A stretch of 64,000 bases of DNA from Bacillota bacterium (GTDB lineage Bacteria; Bacillota; Clostridia; Oscillospirales; CAG-382): contig JAKPGJ010000022.1 of the NCBI GenBank assembly GCA_029550965.1, forward strand, positions 1 to 64,000, given 5' to 3'. Both the position numbers and the translations under genes were made by a program. Under the pieces are notes generated by a model that saw nothing but the letters and a program-made list of their open reading frames with translations, ran no database searches and was not told the DNA's origin. Of the stretch, positions 51,168 through 59,652 are shown one piece after another (the stretch's first letter is position 1; every line of letters starts with the position of its first letter).

Positions 51168-53171
51168 CTAAGAAATACTGCCGATTTGGTAAACCGCAAC
51201 AGCGACAATCCAGGCGACGGCGCATTGCGCGATCACGACGCCGACCGTCTGCAATCTGGAGCCGAGCTCGCGTTTTATGGTCGCAACTGCGGCGACGCAG
51301 GGCGTGTAAAGCAGCGTGAACAGCAAAAAGCAAACGGCGGACAGCGGCGTGAACATCTGCGACAACGAACCGGCGAGCTCCGCCGTTCCGGTGCCGAGCA
51401 GAACGCCCAGCGTGCTGATGACGGCTTCCTTGGCGGTAAATCCGGTTATCAGCGACGTCGCGACGCGCCAGTCGCCGAATCCCGCCGGGACAAATATCGG
51501 CGCTATAAATCTTCCGATAACGGCAAGAAGGCTGTTCGCGCTGTCCTCGACCACGTTCAGTTTCGCGTCGAAGGTCTGCAGGAACCAAATAACCACCGTC
51601 GCCAGAAAAATAACGGTAAACGCGCGCTGGATAAAGTCCTTCGCTTTCTCCCACATCAAAAGAAACACGCTCTTGAGGGAGGGGATGCGGTAGTTCGGCA
51701 GCTCCATGACGAAGGGTACCGGTTTGCCGCGGAACGCGGTCTTTTTTAAAATCAACGCCGCAAGGATGCCGATCAGGATGCCGGAAACGTACAACCCGAA
51801 CATGACCAGCGCCTGATATTTCGCGAAAAACGCCGCGCTGAACACCGCGTAAATCGGAATCTTTGCCGAGCAGCTCATGTAGGGGGTAAGCAGAATGGTC
51901 ATTTTTCGGTCGCGCTCGGAAGCGAGGGTTCTGGTCGCCATAACCGCCGGAACCGTGCAGCCGAAGCCGATGAGCATCGGAACAATGCTCCTGCCGGACA
52001 AACCGATCTTGCGCAGCAGTTTGTCGAAAACAAACGCGACCCTTGCCATATAGCCGGTGTCCTCCAATATCGACAGGAAGAAAAATAAAACGACAATGAT
52101 GGGCAGGAAGGACAACACGCTGCCCACGCCGGCGAAAATGCCGTCTATAATCAGGCCGTGCACAACCGGATTGATTTCGTAAACGGTTAAGCCTTCGTCA
52201 ACCAGCGCGGTCAGCCAGTCCAGCCCCGCCGAAAGCAGGTCGCTCAAGTAACTGCCGACGACGTCGAAGGTGAGCCAGAACATCAGAAGGATGACAGCGA
52301 AAAATACGGGCAAAGCCGTGTATTTTCCGGTCAGCACCGTATCAATTTTCAGGCTTCTTCTGTGCTCTTTGCTCTCTTTACATCTTTTCACCGATTCGGC
52401 GCAGACCTTCTCGATAAAGTTGTAGCGCATTTCGGCGAGCGCCGCGTTTCGGTCCAGCCCGGTCTCGTTTTCCATTTCGATCACGCTGTGTTCAAGCGTT
52501 TCGATTTCGTTCTGACTGAGCGACAACTTTTGAAGAACCGATTCGTCGCCCTCGATCAGCTTGACGGCGCAGAAACGCGCCGAAGCGCCGATTTTTTCGG
52601 CGTGGTCCTCTATTAAAAGGGAAACGGCGTGAATACATCTATGTACCGGGCCGTCGGGGCAGAAGTCCAAGACTTTGGGCAGTATTCTCTTTTTGGCGAC
52701 CTCGACGATGCTGTCCACAACGTCTTTGATGCCTTCGTTTTTTGCCGCGCTGATCGGGATTACCGGAACGCCGAGCGCAGCGCTCAGCTTCTTAATATCG
52801 ATCGTACCGCCGTTCGCGCGGACCTCGTCCATCATGTTCAAAGCGATCACCGTCGGAATGCGCAGCTCCAAAAGCTGCAGCGTCAAATAGAGGTTGCGCT
52901 CGATGTTGGTCGCGTCCACGATGTTGATAATGCCGTCCGGTTTTTCGTTCAGGACAAAATCGCGCGCGACGATTTCCTCAGGCGTATAGGAACGAATGGA
53001 ATAAATGCCCGGAAGGTCAACTACGGCGCAGTCTTTCGCGAAGGTAACGACGCCCATTTTCTGGTCGACGGTCACGCCCGGAAAGTTGCCGACGTGCTGC
53101 TTGGCGCCTGTCAGGGCGTTGAAAAGCGTGGTTTTTCCGGAATTCTGGTTTCCGACTAATGCAAATATCAT
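51168..53171 (-). CDS. feoB: Ferrous iron transport protein B
   Basis: GTP-gated Fe(II) importer in the cell membrane. The N-terminal G domain has GNQNSGKTTLFNALTG (G1), the G3 region VVDLPGIYSIRSYTPEE and NMMDEV (G4). After a helical spacer there are the Gate-type membrane core segments, including the conserved IGFGCTVPAVMATRTL and PYMSCSAKIPIYAVF. 667 aa. It lies 21 nt after feoA. The twin dyads before feoA suggest control by an iron-sensing DtxR-type repressor. Confidence 0.96.
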   Translation of the reverse strand: MIFALVGNQNSGKTTLFNALTGAKQHVGNFPGVTVDQKMGVVTFAKDCAVVDLPGIYSIRSYTPEEIVARDFVLNEKPDGIINIVDATNIERNLYLTLQLLELRIPTVIALNMMDEVRANGGTIDIKKLSAALGVPVIPISAAKNEGIKDVVDSIVEVAKKRILPKVLDFCPDGPVHRCIHAVSLLIEDHAEKIGASARFCAVKLIEGDESVLQKLSLSQNEIETLEHSVIEMENETGLDRNAALAEMRYNFIEKVCAESVKRCKESKEHRRSLKIDTVLTGKYTALPVFFAVILLMFWLTFDVVGSYLSDLLSAGLDWLTALVDEGLTVYEINPVVHGLIIDGIFAGVGSVLSFLPIIVVLFFFLSILEDTGYMARVAFVFDKLLRKIGLSGRSIVPMLIGFGCTVPAVMATRTLASERDRKMTILLTPYMSCSAKIPIYAVFSAAFFAKYQALVMFGLYVSGILIGILAALILKKTAFRGKPVPFVMELPNYRIPSLKSVFLLMWEKAKDFIQRAFTVIFLATVVIWFLQTFDAKLNVVEDSANSLLAVIGRFIAPIFVPAGFGDWRVATSLITGFTAKEAVISTLGVLLGTGTAELAGSLSQMFTPLSAVCFLLFTLLYTPCVAAVATIKRELGSRLQTVGVVIAQCAVAWIVAVAVYQIGSIS

Positions 53172-53192
53172 GGAACCGCTTTCTTTCTATGT

Positions 53193-53420
53193 TTAATCTA
53201 CCTGCGTTACTTCAATCACAGAAGCGTCGTCTTTTCGTATGGTAAGGTTGTAACCCCGCAAAAAAATCTGTATCGGATCGCCCAAAGGAGCGGTTTTTTG
53301 CACCTTTACCCGGGTTCGCGGTATAATTCCCATGTCCAAAAGGCGCAGTCTTAAGGCGCCCTCTCCTCCGACTTTGGTGACGATTCCTTCTTTTCCTGCT
53401 TTTAGTTCGCTCAATGTCAT
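53193..53420 (-). CDS. feoA: Ferrous iron transport protein A
   Basis: A 75-aa SH3-like protein that supports FeoB: TLSELKAGKEGIVTKVGGEGALRLRLLDMGIIPRTRVKV and GDPIQIFLRGYNLTIRKDDASVIEV. GGAGG lies 8 nt before the ATG. It is first gene of feoA-feoB-small protein. Confidence 0.95.
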   Translation of the reverse strand: MTLSELKAGKEGIVTKVGGEGALRLRLLDMGIIPRTRVKVQKTAPLGDPIQIFLRGYNLTIRKDDASVIEVTQVD

Positions 53421-53436
53421 TTAAACAACCTCCCGC

Positions 53437-53479
53437 GTTAGCCAAGACTAACTCCAATTATAAGTTAGCACAAGCTAAC
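53437..53479 (-). promoter_or_regulatory. Two dyad operators flanking the feoA -10 element
   Basis: GTTAGCCAAGACTAAC (53437-53452) and GTTAGCACAAGCTAAC (53464-53479) are similar 16-bp dyads, centres 27 bp apart. They flank a minus-strand TATAAT at 53457-53462. The TTAGC..GCTAA pattern fits a DtxR/IdeR-class iron repressor. The nearest TTGACA on the minus strand is 22 bp upstream of TATAAT, which is long and suggests the promoter needs help or has another -35. Confidence 0.7.
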
Positions 53480-53658
53480 GCGCATGTCAATGTTATTTAT
53501 GACTAATAAAGCGATTCCTTTTAAATAGAAATATTGGCGATTCTTACAATAAAAAAATAACAATTTTAAATAGCATCTTGAAAAAAATTAACAGTTCTGC
53601 TATAATACGAACGCATGTTTAATATTGAATAATCATGGGTTTAATGATGAAATATTTG

Positions 53659-53687
53659 TTGATTATTCGTCATAAATATAGTATAAT
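53659..53687 (+). promoter_or_regulatory. Promoter of the 624-residue unknown gene, inside a dyad
   Basis: TTGATT, 17 bp, TATAAT, 37 nt before the TTG start. A 9-bp inverted repeat GAATAATCA (53627-53635) / TGATTATTC (53660-53668) overlaps the -35 element, so a regulator may bind. Confidence 0.6.
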
Positions 53688-53724
53688 CAATTAGTTAAAA
53701 CGGTATTGTGAGGGCAGGAAAGCA

Positions 53725-55599
53725 TTGAATACAGGGATTTTTCTAACAAGCATTATTTCGGTGCTGCATAGCAGCGTAACGGACACGGTATCGGCCGACG
53801 CCACCGCTGCTGTCTATCTGAAGGCCAAGTTGTTGCTTGCAGAAGATGAAAACGCGGAACAAGCGCTGAACCGCGCGATTGAGAACAGCATTGTTTCGGG
53901 GTACTACTACGCTCTGTATTACTGTGTCGATGAGTGTCGAAAAAAAGCGAAAGCGAATCCCGACAGAACCCTGCTGATTGAGCTGAACAACATAGAGAAG
54001 AACATCGGCGTAAAGCAGCAGCAGTCCGACAACGCCGACATTAAAAAAATATTCGCCGACCACGGGGGAGTCACCCTCTTCATCGGCGCGGGCGCGGAAA
54101 AGGAGAAGATAGAGGATTTAACTTACAAACTGCTGAGCGCCACGTTCGACAAGATGTTTCTGCCGCAGGAGTACCGGGCGGAGGCCGAAGCGCATCTTTT
54201 TGAGCGGGTAAAGAGCTTTTTTACCGCCGACATCAAGGAGAACGGCCTTTTGATAAGCCTGCTTGAAAAACTGCTGGCGCTTCTCAAGGACGACTTCGGC
54301 GACAGCGTAACCATTCAAGTCCGCGAAAGAATCCGGGACCTGTTCAAACCGCGGTACAGCGGCATCGACGGCGGTTTTGAAAAAAAGATTCAGCTGATCC
54401 GCAAGTACGGCGCATTGTACGGCGTCAGCCCGCTCAAGGAAGCGGTTACCGTCGATTTGAAAAGCTGCCCTTCTGAGATGCTTGAACTATACAAAACCTG
54501 GGAGAGCAGAAGAGACAGCGGCACGGAGACGGAAGCGAAAAAGCGGAAAAACGACATATTGGCCGCGCCGAGAGCGAAAGACGAGAACAGGACCGAACGG
54601 TTTACCGTCAGCGACGACATTGCAAACGGACCGGTTCCCGCCAGATTGTTTTTCGTGATATGCCGAAGCGAGTCGCCGACCCTGCTGTATCCGGTTCAGG
54701 CGGCGGAAGTGGAAACCGACCCGAAAAAGAGCAGGATATACCGCACCTATGAAGTAAATACCGCCTGCAGAATTGGCGGCTACTACAACATCATAAGCGT
54801 GCTGCTGCACGCCGACCACGCGCTGGTTCAGACCGCCCGGCTTAAAAGCGGCGGGTCGATCGAGGAATTCGGCGATACCAGAAGCGTCGCGTACACCTAC
54901 GGCAGTCAGGAGGCCGATTTCAGCGAGCGCGACCTGGAAGCCGAGGTTTGTTACAGCGTGGACAATCCTTTTAAGGTTCTCACGTTTATCGACGTGCATG
55001 AGAAATGCATTGTCATGCCGAAAACCAAGTATGATTACGAGCTGGAAACCAAATACGGTTCGCTGACGCTTTTGCGGAACGGCGTTTACCTCGCATTGCA
55101 GCTGAATTTCGCACTTGAGAAGGAATCCGTGCCGGCGATTGATTTCTATAACGCTTTGCGGGACGAAGCGTCAAGCGAATATATTCCGCTGCAGTTCGCG
55201 CTGATTATCAAAAACAGGCTGACGAAGATATTGGATTTATATACCGGCAAATACGCGCAGGACGTTCTTAAGTACAGCCGCGATCTGTTCTGCTGGACGA
55301 CGCTTTCCGCGGACAGCGAGCATCTGGAGAGCGAAATGGACAGCTTCTCGTCCTATTTAACCGAGATTTTGAAAAAGGAAAAGGATATTAAAAACATCCT
55401 CGGGCTGTCCGACCTGCAGGCGTGCGCTGTCTATAACAAAGCGCTTGCCAACAAGCGGGAAGGCAGAATGGACAAAGCGGTTTCCTGTTTGGAGCAGGCG
55501 GTTCAGATTGTTAAAATGATCAAGAGCATCCAGCCCGACTACCCGCTTAAAAAAGACCTCTCGTTTTACGAGAGCGCGCTCAAGCGCATACAGCGATAA
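53725..55599 (+). CDS. Unrecognised 624-residue cytoplasmic protein with TPR-like C-terminus
   Basis: I do not recognise this family. The start is TTG after GCAGGAAAG. The N-terminal 100 residues are helical and repeat-like (AVYLKAKLLLAEDENAEQALNRAIENS). A middle section has FADHGGVTLFIGAGAEKEKIEDLTYKLL, helical segments, and a highly charged low-complexity stretch (RRDSGTETEAKKRKNDILA). A beta-rich part follows (TLLYPVQAAEVETDPKKSRIYRTYEV...). The end looks like a TPR pair (ACAVYNKALANKREGRMDKAVSCLEQAVQIVK). No signal peptide or convincing membrane helix. It stands alone with its own promoter. Possibly a scaffold or sensor. Confidence 0.6.
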   Translation: MNTGIFLTSIISVLHSSVTDTVSADATAAVYLKAKLLLAEDENAEQALNRAIENSIVSGYYYALYYCVDECRKKAKANPDRTLLIELNNIEKNIGVKQQQSDNADIKKIFADHGGVTLFIGAGAEKEKIEDLTYKLLSATFDKMFLPQEYRAEAEAHLFERVKSFFTADIKENGLLISLLEKLLALLKDDFGDSVTIQVRERIRDLFKPRYSGIDGGFEKKIQLIRKYGALYGVSPLKEAVTVDLKSCPSEMLELYKTWESRRDSGTETEAKKRKNDILAAPRAKDENRTERFTVSDDIANGPVPARLFFVICRSESPTLLYPVQAAEVETDPKKSRIYRTYEVNTACRIGGYYNIISVLLHADHALVQTARLKSGGSIEEFGDTRSVAYTYGSQEADFSERDLEAEVCYSVDNPFKVLTFIDVHEKCIVMPKTKYDYELETKYGSLTLLRNGVYLALQLNFALEKESVPAIDFYNALRDEASSEYIPLQFALIIKNRLTKILDLYTGKYAQDVLKYSRDLFCWTTLSADSEHLESEMDSFSSYLTEILKKEKDIKNILGLSDLQACAVYNKALANKREGRMDKAVSCLEQAVQIVKMIKSIQPDYPLKKDLSFYESALKRIQR

Positions 55600-55602
55600 A
55601 AA

Positions 55603-55622
55603 ACGCCTGCAAAAGCAGGCGT
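55603..55622. terminator. Bidirectional hairpin terminator between convergent genes
   Basis: A perfect 8-bp stem (ACGCCTGC/GCAGGCGT) with an AAAA loop. The T-run is good on the minus strand (TTTTTATCG) and weak on the plus strand (CTTAGTT). Confidence 0.75.
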
Positions 55623-55627
55623 CTTAG

Positions 55628-56170
55628 TTATATGCAGTGTATGTACTTCTTAGGCGGAAGTTTGCTTTTTAGGAGAGCGCGCAGTTTGCTTAAGGTTGCC
55701 ATATCAATGTTCTTTTTGTTGATGAGCATCGCTTGTCGCGTACTTACAAAAAGGTAAATATATTGATCGGTCTCGTATGCCTTCAATAAAGCGGCATAAT
55801 CGATTTCCATGCTGCCGTTGACCCCGTTGTGCTCGGTGGTCATCAGTATTTTATCTTCCCGGAAAACATAGGTGTTTATGATATCTTTCAATCCGTTTTT
55901 CTTGTAAAAAATTCTCGGCCGTATAAAATATATCAGTACCGCCACAGCTATTAAAATCAGGTTGATAGCCATTAAAACCAAATACAACGGTTCGTAATAA
56001 CCGATCGTTACGCCTTCGATCAACCGCATAATGACGTAGCACGTTAAAAAGAACAGAAAAGTAAAAAATAAAAGTCTTTTTGTCTTGTAGTATTTTCCCC
56101 GGAACACAAAAAATCTGGAAAACTTTGCTTGCGCTTCGTAATCATGTTTTGCGTCAACTTTAATCTCCAT
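55628..56170 (-). CDS. YcxB-like membrane protein
   Basis: A 180-aa protein with two membrane helices (LLFFTFLFFLTCYVIMRLI and LVLMAINLILIAVAVLIYFI) followed by a C-terminal beta domain (YVFREDKILMTTEHNGVNGSMEIDYAALLKAYETDQYIYLFVSTRQAMLINKKNI). This is the layout and key sequence of YcxB-like proteins, whose role is unknown. The ATG follows AAGAGGTGCGAAA. It is monocistronic. The roughly 230 bases upstream to pyk hold only the pyk terminator and no further gene that I can see. Confidence 0.72.
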   Translation of the reverse strand: MEIKVDAKHDYEAQAKFSRFFVFRGKYYKTKRLLFFTFLFFLTCYVIMRLIEGVTIGYYEPLYLVLMAINLILIAVAVLIYFIRPRIFYKKNGLKDIINTYVFREDKILMTTEHNGVNGSMEIDYAALLKAYETDQYIYLFVSTRQAMLINKKNIDMATLSKLRALLKSKLPPKKYIHCI

Positions 56171-56357
56171 TTTCGCACCTCTTGACTATGATTTAATATT
56201 ATGGCGGTAAATCAATATAAATTGAGGTTAAAAAATGCGCTTTTTGGATAATTCTTAGGATTTAATCGTCAAAGAAGCGAAACGGAACCCGTATTTCCCG
56301 ATTCCCAAGGATTTGATAAACGAAGATGCCGGGTAGCGCCGCCGGCAGTCCGCAAAA

Positions 56358-56385
56358 AAACAGCAGAGGAGAACCTCTGCTGTTT
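56358..56385 (-). terminator. Terminator of pyk
   Basis: A perfect 12-bp stem (AAACAGCAGAGG/CCTCTGCTGTTT) with an AGAA loop. On the minus strand it is followed by TTTTGCGG. Confidence 0.9.
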
Positions 56386-56399
56386 TGCTTTTTATGTTG

Positions 56400-57818
56400 T
56401 TATACGATCTGAACCTTCAGCATATTCGTGTTGCCGGCGGTGTCGAGCGGAATGCCCGCGGTCATGACGACCAGGTCGCCGTCGGTTACGATATCGTCCT
56501 GTTTTGCGCAATCGATCGCGTGCCGCATCAGTTCTTCTAATCCGGTCTGCTTGCGCGCGAGCACCGGATAAACGCCCCAGCTCAGGGAAAGCTGATGGAA
56601 GGTCTTTTCGACATGCGTCGCGGCCACAATCGGCTGCACGGGTCTGAATTTTGACATCCTTCTTGCGGTGTGGCCGGATTTGGATACGGCGATAATCGCT
56701 TTTACGTTCAAATCCCTTGCCGTGGTGCAGGCCGCGTCGCAGACGGCGTTGGTCATGTCCGTAATGTCGTTTTCGTACTGGATGCCGTTGAAATAATTCA
56801 TTTCAAACGCGTCTTTTTCCGCCTGCTTCGCAATTTTGGACATAACCTTGACAGCCTGAACCGGATATTTTCCGGTCGCGCTCTCGCCGGAGAGCATAAC
56901 CGCGGACGTGCCGTCGAATACCGCGTTCGCGACATCGGTGATTTCGGCTCTTGTCGGAAAGGGGTTGGCGATCATCGAGTCGAGCATCTGGGTCGCTGTG
57001 ATGACGATTTTTCCCGCCTGGTTGCATTTACGGATCAACTTCTTCTGCAGACCGGGAAGCAGTTCGTACGCAACCTCTACGCCCATGTCGCCGCGCGCCA
57101 CCATGATTCCGTCGGAGTATTTCAGGATCTCCTCGAAATTCTGGATGCCTTCCATGTTTTCGATTTTCGAGATAATCTTAATCGAGTGCCCGCCGTTGTA
57201 GTCGATAAACTTTCTTAACGCGATCACGTCTTCCTTGCAGCGTATAAACGACGCGGCGACGAAGTCGATGTCGTTCTCGATGCCGAACAGAAGGTCCTGC
57301 TTGTCGGTCTCGCTCAGATAGGGGATGTCCAGATGAATGCCGGGGATGTTGATTCCTTTGTGGTTGCTGACGATTCCGCCGTTTACGACTTTGCAGACGA
57401 TGTCATCGCCGTCGATTTCCTCGACCGTCAGATGAATCTTTCCGTCGTCGATTAAAATGTCGTTGCCGGCGCGTACCTGTTTTGCCAGATTGGGCAGGGT
57501 TACCGAAGCGATTTTGCTGTTTCCGAGCAGCTGCCTGCTGGTCAGCGTGAAATGCTCGCCCTCTATCAGCTCCGCGCGGCCGTTCTCAAAATCGCACAGC
57601 CTGATTTCCGGTCCTTTCGTGTCAAGAAGGATGGCGACCGGCAGTCCGAGCTCTTTTCGGATTTTCTTAACCCGGTCGATTCTTTTTTTATGTTCCTCAT
57701 GAGTCCCGTGTGAGAAGTTCAGCCTGACGACATTCATGCCTGCCTTCATCATCGCGGCTATGGTCTGTTCGCTGTCGGATGCGGGACCCAGCGTGCAGAC
57801 GATCTTCGTTTTGCGCAA
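56400..57818 (-). CDS. pyk: Pyruvate kinase
   Basis: Last step of glycolysis, phosphoenolpyruvate plus ADP to pyruvate plus ATP. It shows KIVCTLGPAS, NVVRLNFSHGTHEEH, LLDTKGPEIR, the active-site signature IISKIENMEGIQNFEEIL, MVARGDMGVEV, and ATQMLDSMI-NPFPTRAE. 472 aa, without the extra C-terminal PEP-utilizing-like domain seen in many bacilli. The start codon is TTG after GGAGGTATTTGA. It is monocistronic. Confidence 0.97.
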   Translation of the reverse strand: MRKTKIVCTLGPASDSEQTIAAMMKAGMNVVRLNFSHGTHEEHKKRIDRVKKIRKELGLPVAILLDTKGPEIRLCDFENGRAELIEGEHFTLTSRQLLGNSKIASVTLPNLAKQVRAGNDILIDDGKIHLTVEEIDGDDIVCKVVNGGIVSNHKGINIPGIHLDIPYLSETDKQDLLFGIENDIDFVAASFIRCKEDVIALRKFIDYNGGHSIKIISKIENMEGIQNFEEILKYSDGIMVARGDMGVEVAYELLPGLQKKLIRKCNQAGKIVITATQMLDSMIANPFPTRAEITDVANAVFDGTSAVMLSGESATGKYPVQAVKVMSKIAKQAEKDAFEMNYFNGIQYENDITDMTNAVCDAACTTARDLNVKAIIAVSKSGHTARRMSKFRPVQPIVAATHVEKTFHQLSLSWGVYPVLARKQTGLEELMRHAIDCAKQDDIVTDGDLVVMTAGIPLDTAGNTNMLKVQIV

Positions 57819-57942
57819 TCAAATACCTCCAGAGTATTATTTTATGCCAAAAATGGTCACCTCATTTTACAGGATAAATATTAATAATACTGCTGAACTA
57901 TTTAAAATGTTTTACGTTTTATCTGTTGAGAACCCAAACAAT

Positions 57943-57973
57943 AAAAAAACAAGGAACTCGTCCTTGTTTTTTT
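57943..57973 (-). terminator. Terminator of the 57988-58587 lipoprotein gene
   Basis: CAAGGA/TCCTTG with a 5-nt loop, extended by seven A on one side and seven T on the other. On the minus strand it lies about 15 nt past the stop. Confidence 0.82.
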
Positions 57974-57987
57974 GGGATTTAGAGACG

Positions 57988-58587
57988 CTATTTTAAAGAG
58001 AGCCAGACGCCGCCGTCGTTTCGGTCAAGAAAAACGGCCAGCGGTTCGTCGCCGACGTTCACGGCGAACACGATATATCCTTCCTGCTCTTCGCCCGCGC
58101 GCATTTCCTTCAGCTGCGGCTCGACGCCGGAAACGGCGGTCAAACCGTCATACTTTGCGCCGTCTTTGCCGACCAGGTCGAAGCTGGACGCGCCGATGTC
58201 GATTTTTTCGTCGTTTTCCGATTCAATCGCTTTGATTTTCACTTTTATAATCAGGTATTCTTTGCCTTCCGGCGCGGGCGGGTTGGATTCGCTGCCCTGT
58301 CTTACAAGCGCCCAGGCTTCTTCGCCCCGGAGAACCTCTGTGACGGTAATATCAGCTTTATACTTGTCGATTTGGGCGCCGCTTCCGTCGTAGTAATACG
58401 TCGATCCTAACGGAACCGGGTTTGTCCTTGAGCCGAGCCTTGCTTCTTCCGCCGCCGCGGATTCGGCCGGAGCGGTGGTTGTTTTCGTGATAGTCTTGCT
58501 TACGGTGATTTCTGTTTCATATATAATGCAGCCGGTCAGGAAAAAAGAAAAAATGATTATGAAGAGTAAAATGATTATCTTTTTCAT
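57988..58587 (-). CDS. Lipoprotein with DUF4352-like immunoglobulin-type domain
   Basis: The start is MKKIIILLFIIIFSFFLTGC with a lipobox LTGC and GAGGAAAGCG before it. The ORF-track call at 58956 is wrong because it reads through tRNA-Val. The mature protein begins with Thr/Ala-rich residues and has a beta domain (NPVPLGSTYYYDGSG, YKADITVTEVLRGEEAW, GKEYLIIKVKIKAIESENDEKIDIGASSFDLVGKDG, EEQEGYIVFAVNVGDEPL) of the DUF4352 type, often seen on surface lipoproteins. 199 aa. Function unknown. Confidence 0.78.
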   Translation of the reverse strand: MKKIIILLFIIIFSFFLTGCIIYETEITVSKTITKTTTAPAESAAAEEARLGSRTNPVPLGSTYYYDGSGAQIDKYKADITVTEVLRGEEAWALVRQGSESNPPAPEGKEYLIIKVKIKAIESENDEKIDIGASSFDLVGKDGAKYDGLTAVSGVEPQLKEMRAGEEQEGYIVFAVNVGDEPLAVFLDRNDGGVWLSLK

Positions 58588-58698
58588 CGCTTTCCTCTTT
58601 TCATAGGTCTTTTTTCTTTTTATTATTGATATTTCGCCGGGTTTATATGCTAAAAAGGGAAAAGAAGCGGCCGTTCTCGCCCGCTCCTGAAGAAAAAA

Positions 58699-58728
58699 AA
58701 CAGCAAGGACTTTTTCGTCCTTGCTGTT
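58699..58728 (-). terminator. Terminator of tRNA-Val
   Basis: A perfect 12-bp stem (AACAGCAAGGAC/GTCCTTGCTGTT) with a 6-nt loop, followed on the minus strand by TTTTTT. It lies 1-2 nt beyond the CCA end. Confidence 0.93.
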
Positions 58729-58729
58729 A

Positions 58730-58805
58730 TGGTGGGGACTACAGGGCTCGAACCTGTGACCCTCTGCTTGTAAGGCAGATGCTCTCCCAGCTGAGCTAAA
58801 TCCCC
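58730..58805 (-). tRNA. tRNA-Val (anticodon TAC)
   Basis: The minus strand folds as a full cloverleaf: acceptor GGGGATT pairing with AGTCCCC (one non-standard pair), D arm AGCTCAGCTGGGAGAGC, anticodon stem TCTGC/GCAGA with loop CTTACAA (anticodon TAC, reads GUA), variable loop, T arm ACAGG-TTCGAGC-CCTGT, and encoded CCA at the 3' end. It has a perfect promoter upstream and a terminator just downstream, so it is a single-gene tRNA unit. Confidence 0.97.
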
Positions 58806-58840
58806 GATTTTCGCTGCCTCTCTCTCGAGGCACGAACAGG

Positions 58841-58869
58841 ATTATAGCATGTCGACGCAAACTTGTCAA
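58841..58869 (-). promoter_or_regulatory. Perfect consensus promoter of tRNA-Val
   Basis: On the minus strand TTGACA, 17 bp, TATAAT, 36 nt before the mature tRNA 5' end. The short leader includes a GCCTC..GAGGC stem. Confidence 0.9.
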
Positions 58870-58888
58870 TACTTTTTTGAAGGAATTT

Positions 58889-59443
58889 TTATTTAAAGTG
58901 AAAATTGCTGACAACGGTATCCAGCGCCGCGACGGTTTTATCGTAGTCGCTCTCATGCGCGGTAAACGTAATCAGATACACATATCCAAATCGGATGCAG
59001 ATGACGCTGACAAATTTGTACGGCACGTTGTTCAGCGACGCCGAATAGCCTTTTCTGGCGGCGACTACGTTGTCAAGCGTTATCTCTTTGTCGTCGAAAA
59101 CGCTGAAATTCTGGAAGGTGGATTCCAGGCTCGGCTGATATTCTTTTTCCCAATACTCTTTAACGCTCTGGTTCTGGTCGGTCAGGTTAAAAGTGGTGAC
59201 GGAGATGCTCGCGTACCGCTCGACTTTGCTGGACAGCGAGGTGTTGTATTTGATGCTGATCATTCCGTCGTTTCTGTCCAGCTGCCAGTCGTCCGGGTAA
59301 TAGAAGTAATAATCGACGGCTTCGTTTTCCGCTTTCAGCGTGTTCGCGGGCTGGTCGGCGCCGGTGTTCTGACCCGAACAGGATGTCAGCAGGGGAACCG
59401 CAAGCGCGGCGAGTGCGATAATGACTGCAATCAGTTTTCTCAT
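58889..59443 (-). CDS. PsbP-like lipoprotein
   Basis: A lipoprotein signal (MRKLIAVIIALAALAVPLLTSC, lipobox LTSC) and a single domain of about 150 aa: YYFYYPDDWQLDRNDGMISIKYNT, YASISVTTFNL, VKEYWEKEYQPSLESTFQNFSVFDDKEITL, KGYSASLNNVPYKFVSVICIRFGYVYLITFTA. This resembles the PsbP/MOG1-like lipoproteins common in clostridia, whose role is unknown. It is similar in layout to the 5342-5980 lipoprotein. AAAGGTACATCGT lies before the ATG. Confidence 0.75.
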   Translation of the reverse strand: MRKLIAVIIALAALAVPLLTSCSGQNTGADQPANTLKAENEAVDYYFYYPDDWQLDRNDGMISIKYNTSLSSKVERYASISVTTFNLTDQNQSVKEYWEKEYQPSLESTFQNFSVFDDKEITLDNVVAARKGYSASLNNVPYKFVSVICIRFGYVYLITFTAHESDYDKTVAALDTVVSNFHFK

Positions 59444-59590
59444 ACGATGTACCTTTCAGCTTCTGCGCGTATTTATTTTCAGAAACACAGTATTTCCGTA
59501 ACGATATTGGTTTAAAGTATTCATATTGAGGACAGCACGATTATACTATATAATTCCAACAAACACAAGTACAAAAACTTAAAATTTTTA

Positions 59591-59619
59591 TTGTAATAGC
59601 GCGTTTTATGTGATATAAT
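59591..59619 (+). promoter_or_regulatory. Promoter of uvrB-uvrA
   Basis: TTGTAA, 17 bp, TATAAT, starting transcripts about 25 nt before the uvrB start. I see no GAAC..GTTC LexA-type box close to it. Confidence 0.7.
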
Positions 59620-59652
59620 AAAAGAATGTTGAAGGGAGGAACAAATGTTCAG

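Noticed and set aside
57988-58956. 322-residue minus-strand ORF as one gene
   Set aside because: Its first 120 codons read through tRNA-Val (giving the familiar SSAGRASALQAEGHRFEPCSPH translation), its promoter and terminator. The real gene starts at 58587 with a lipoprotein signal.
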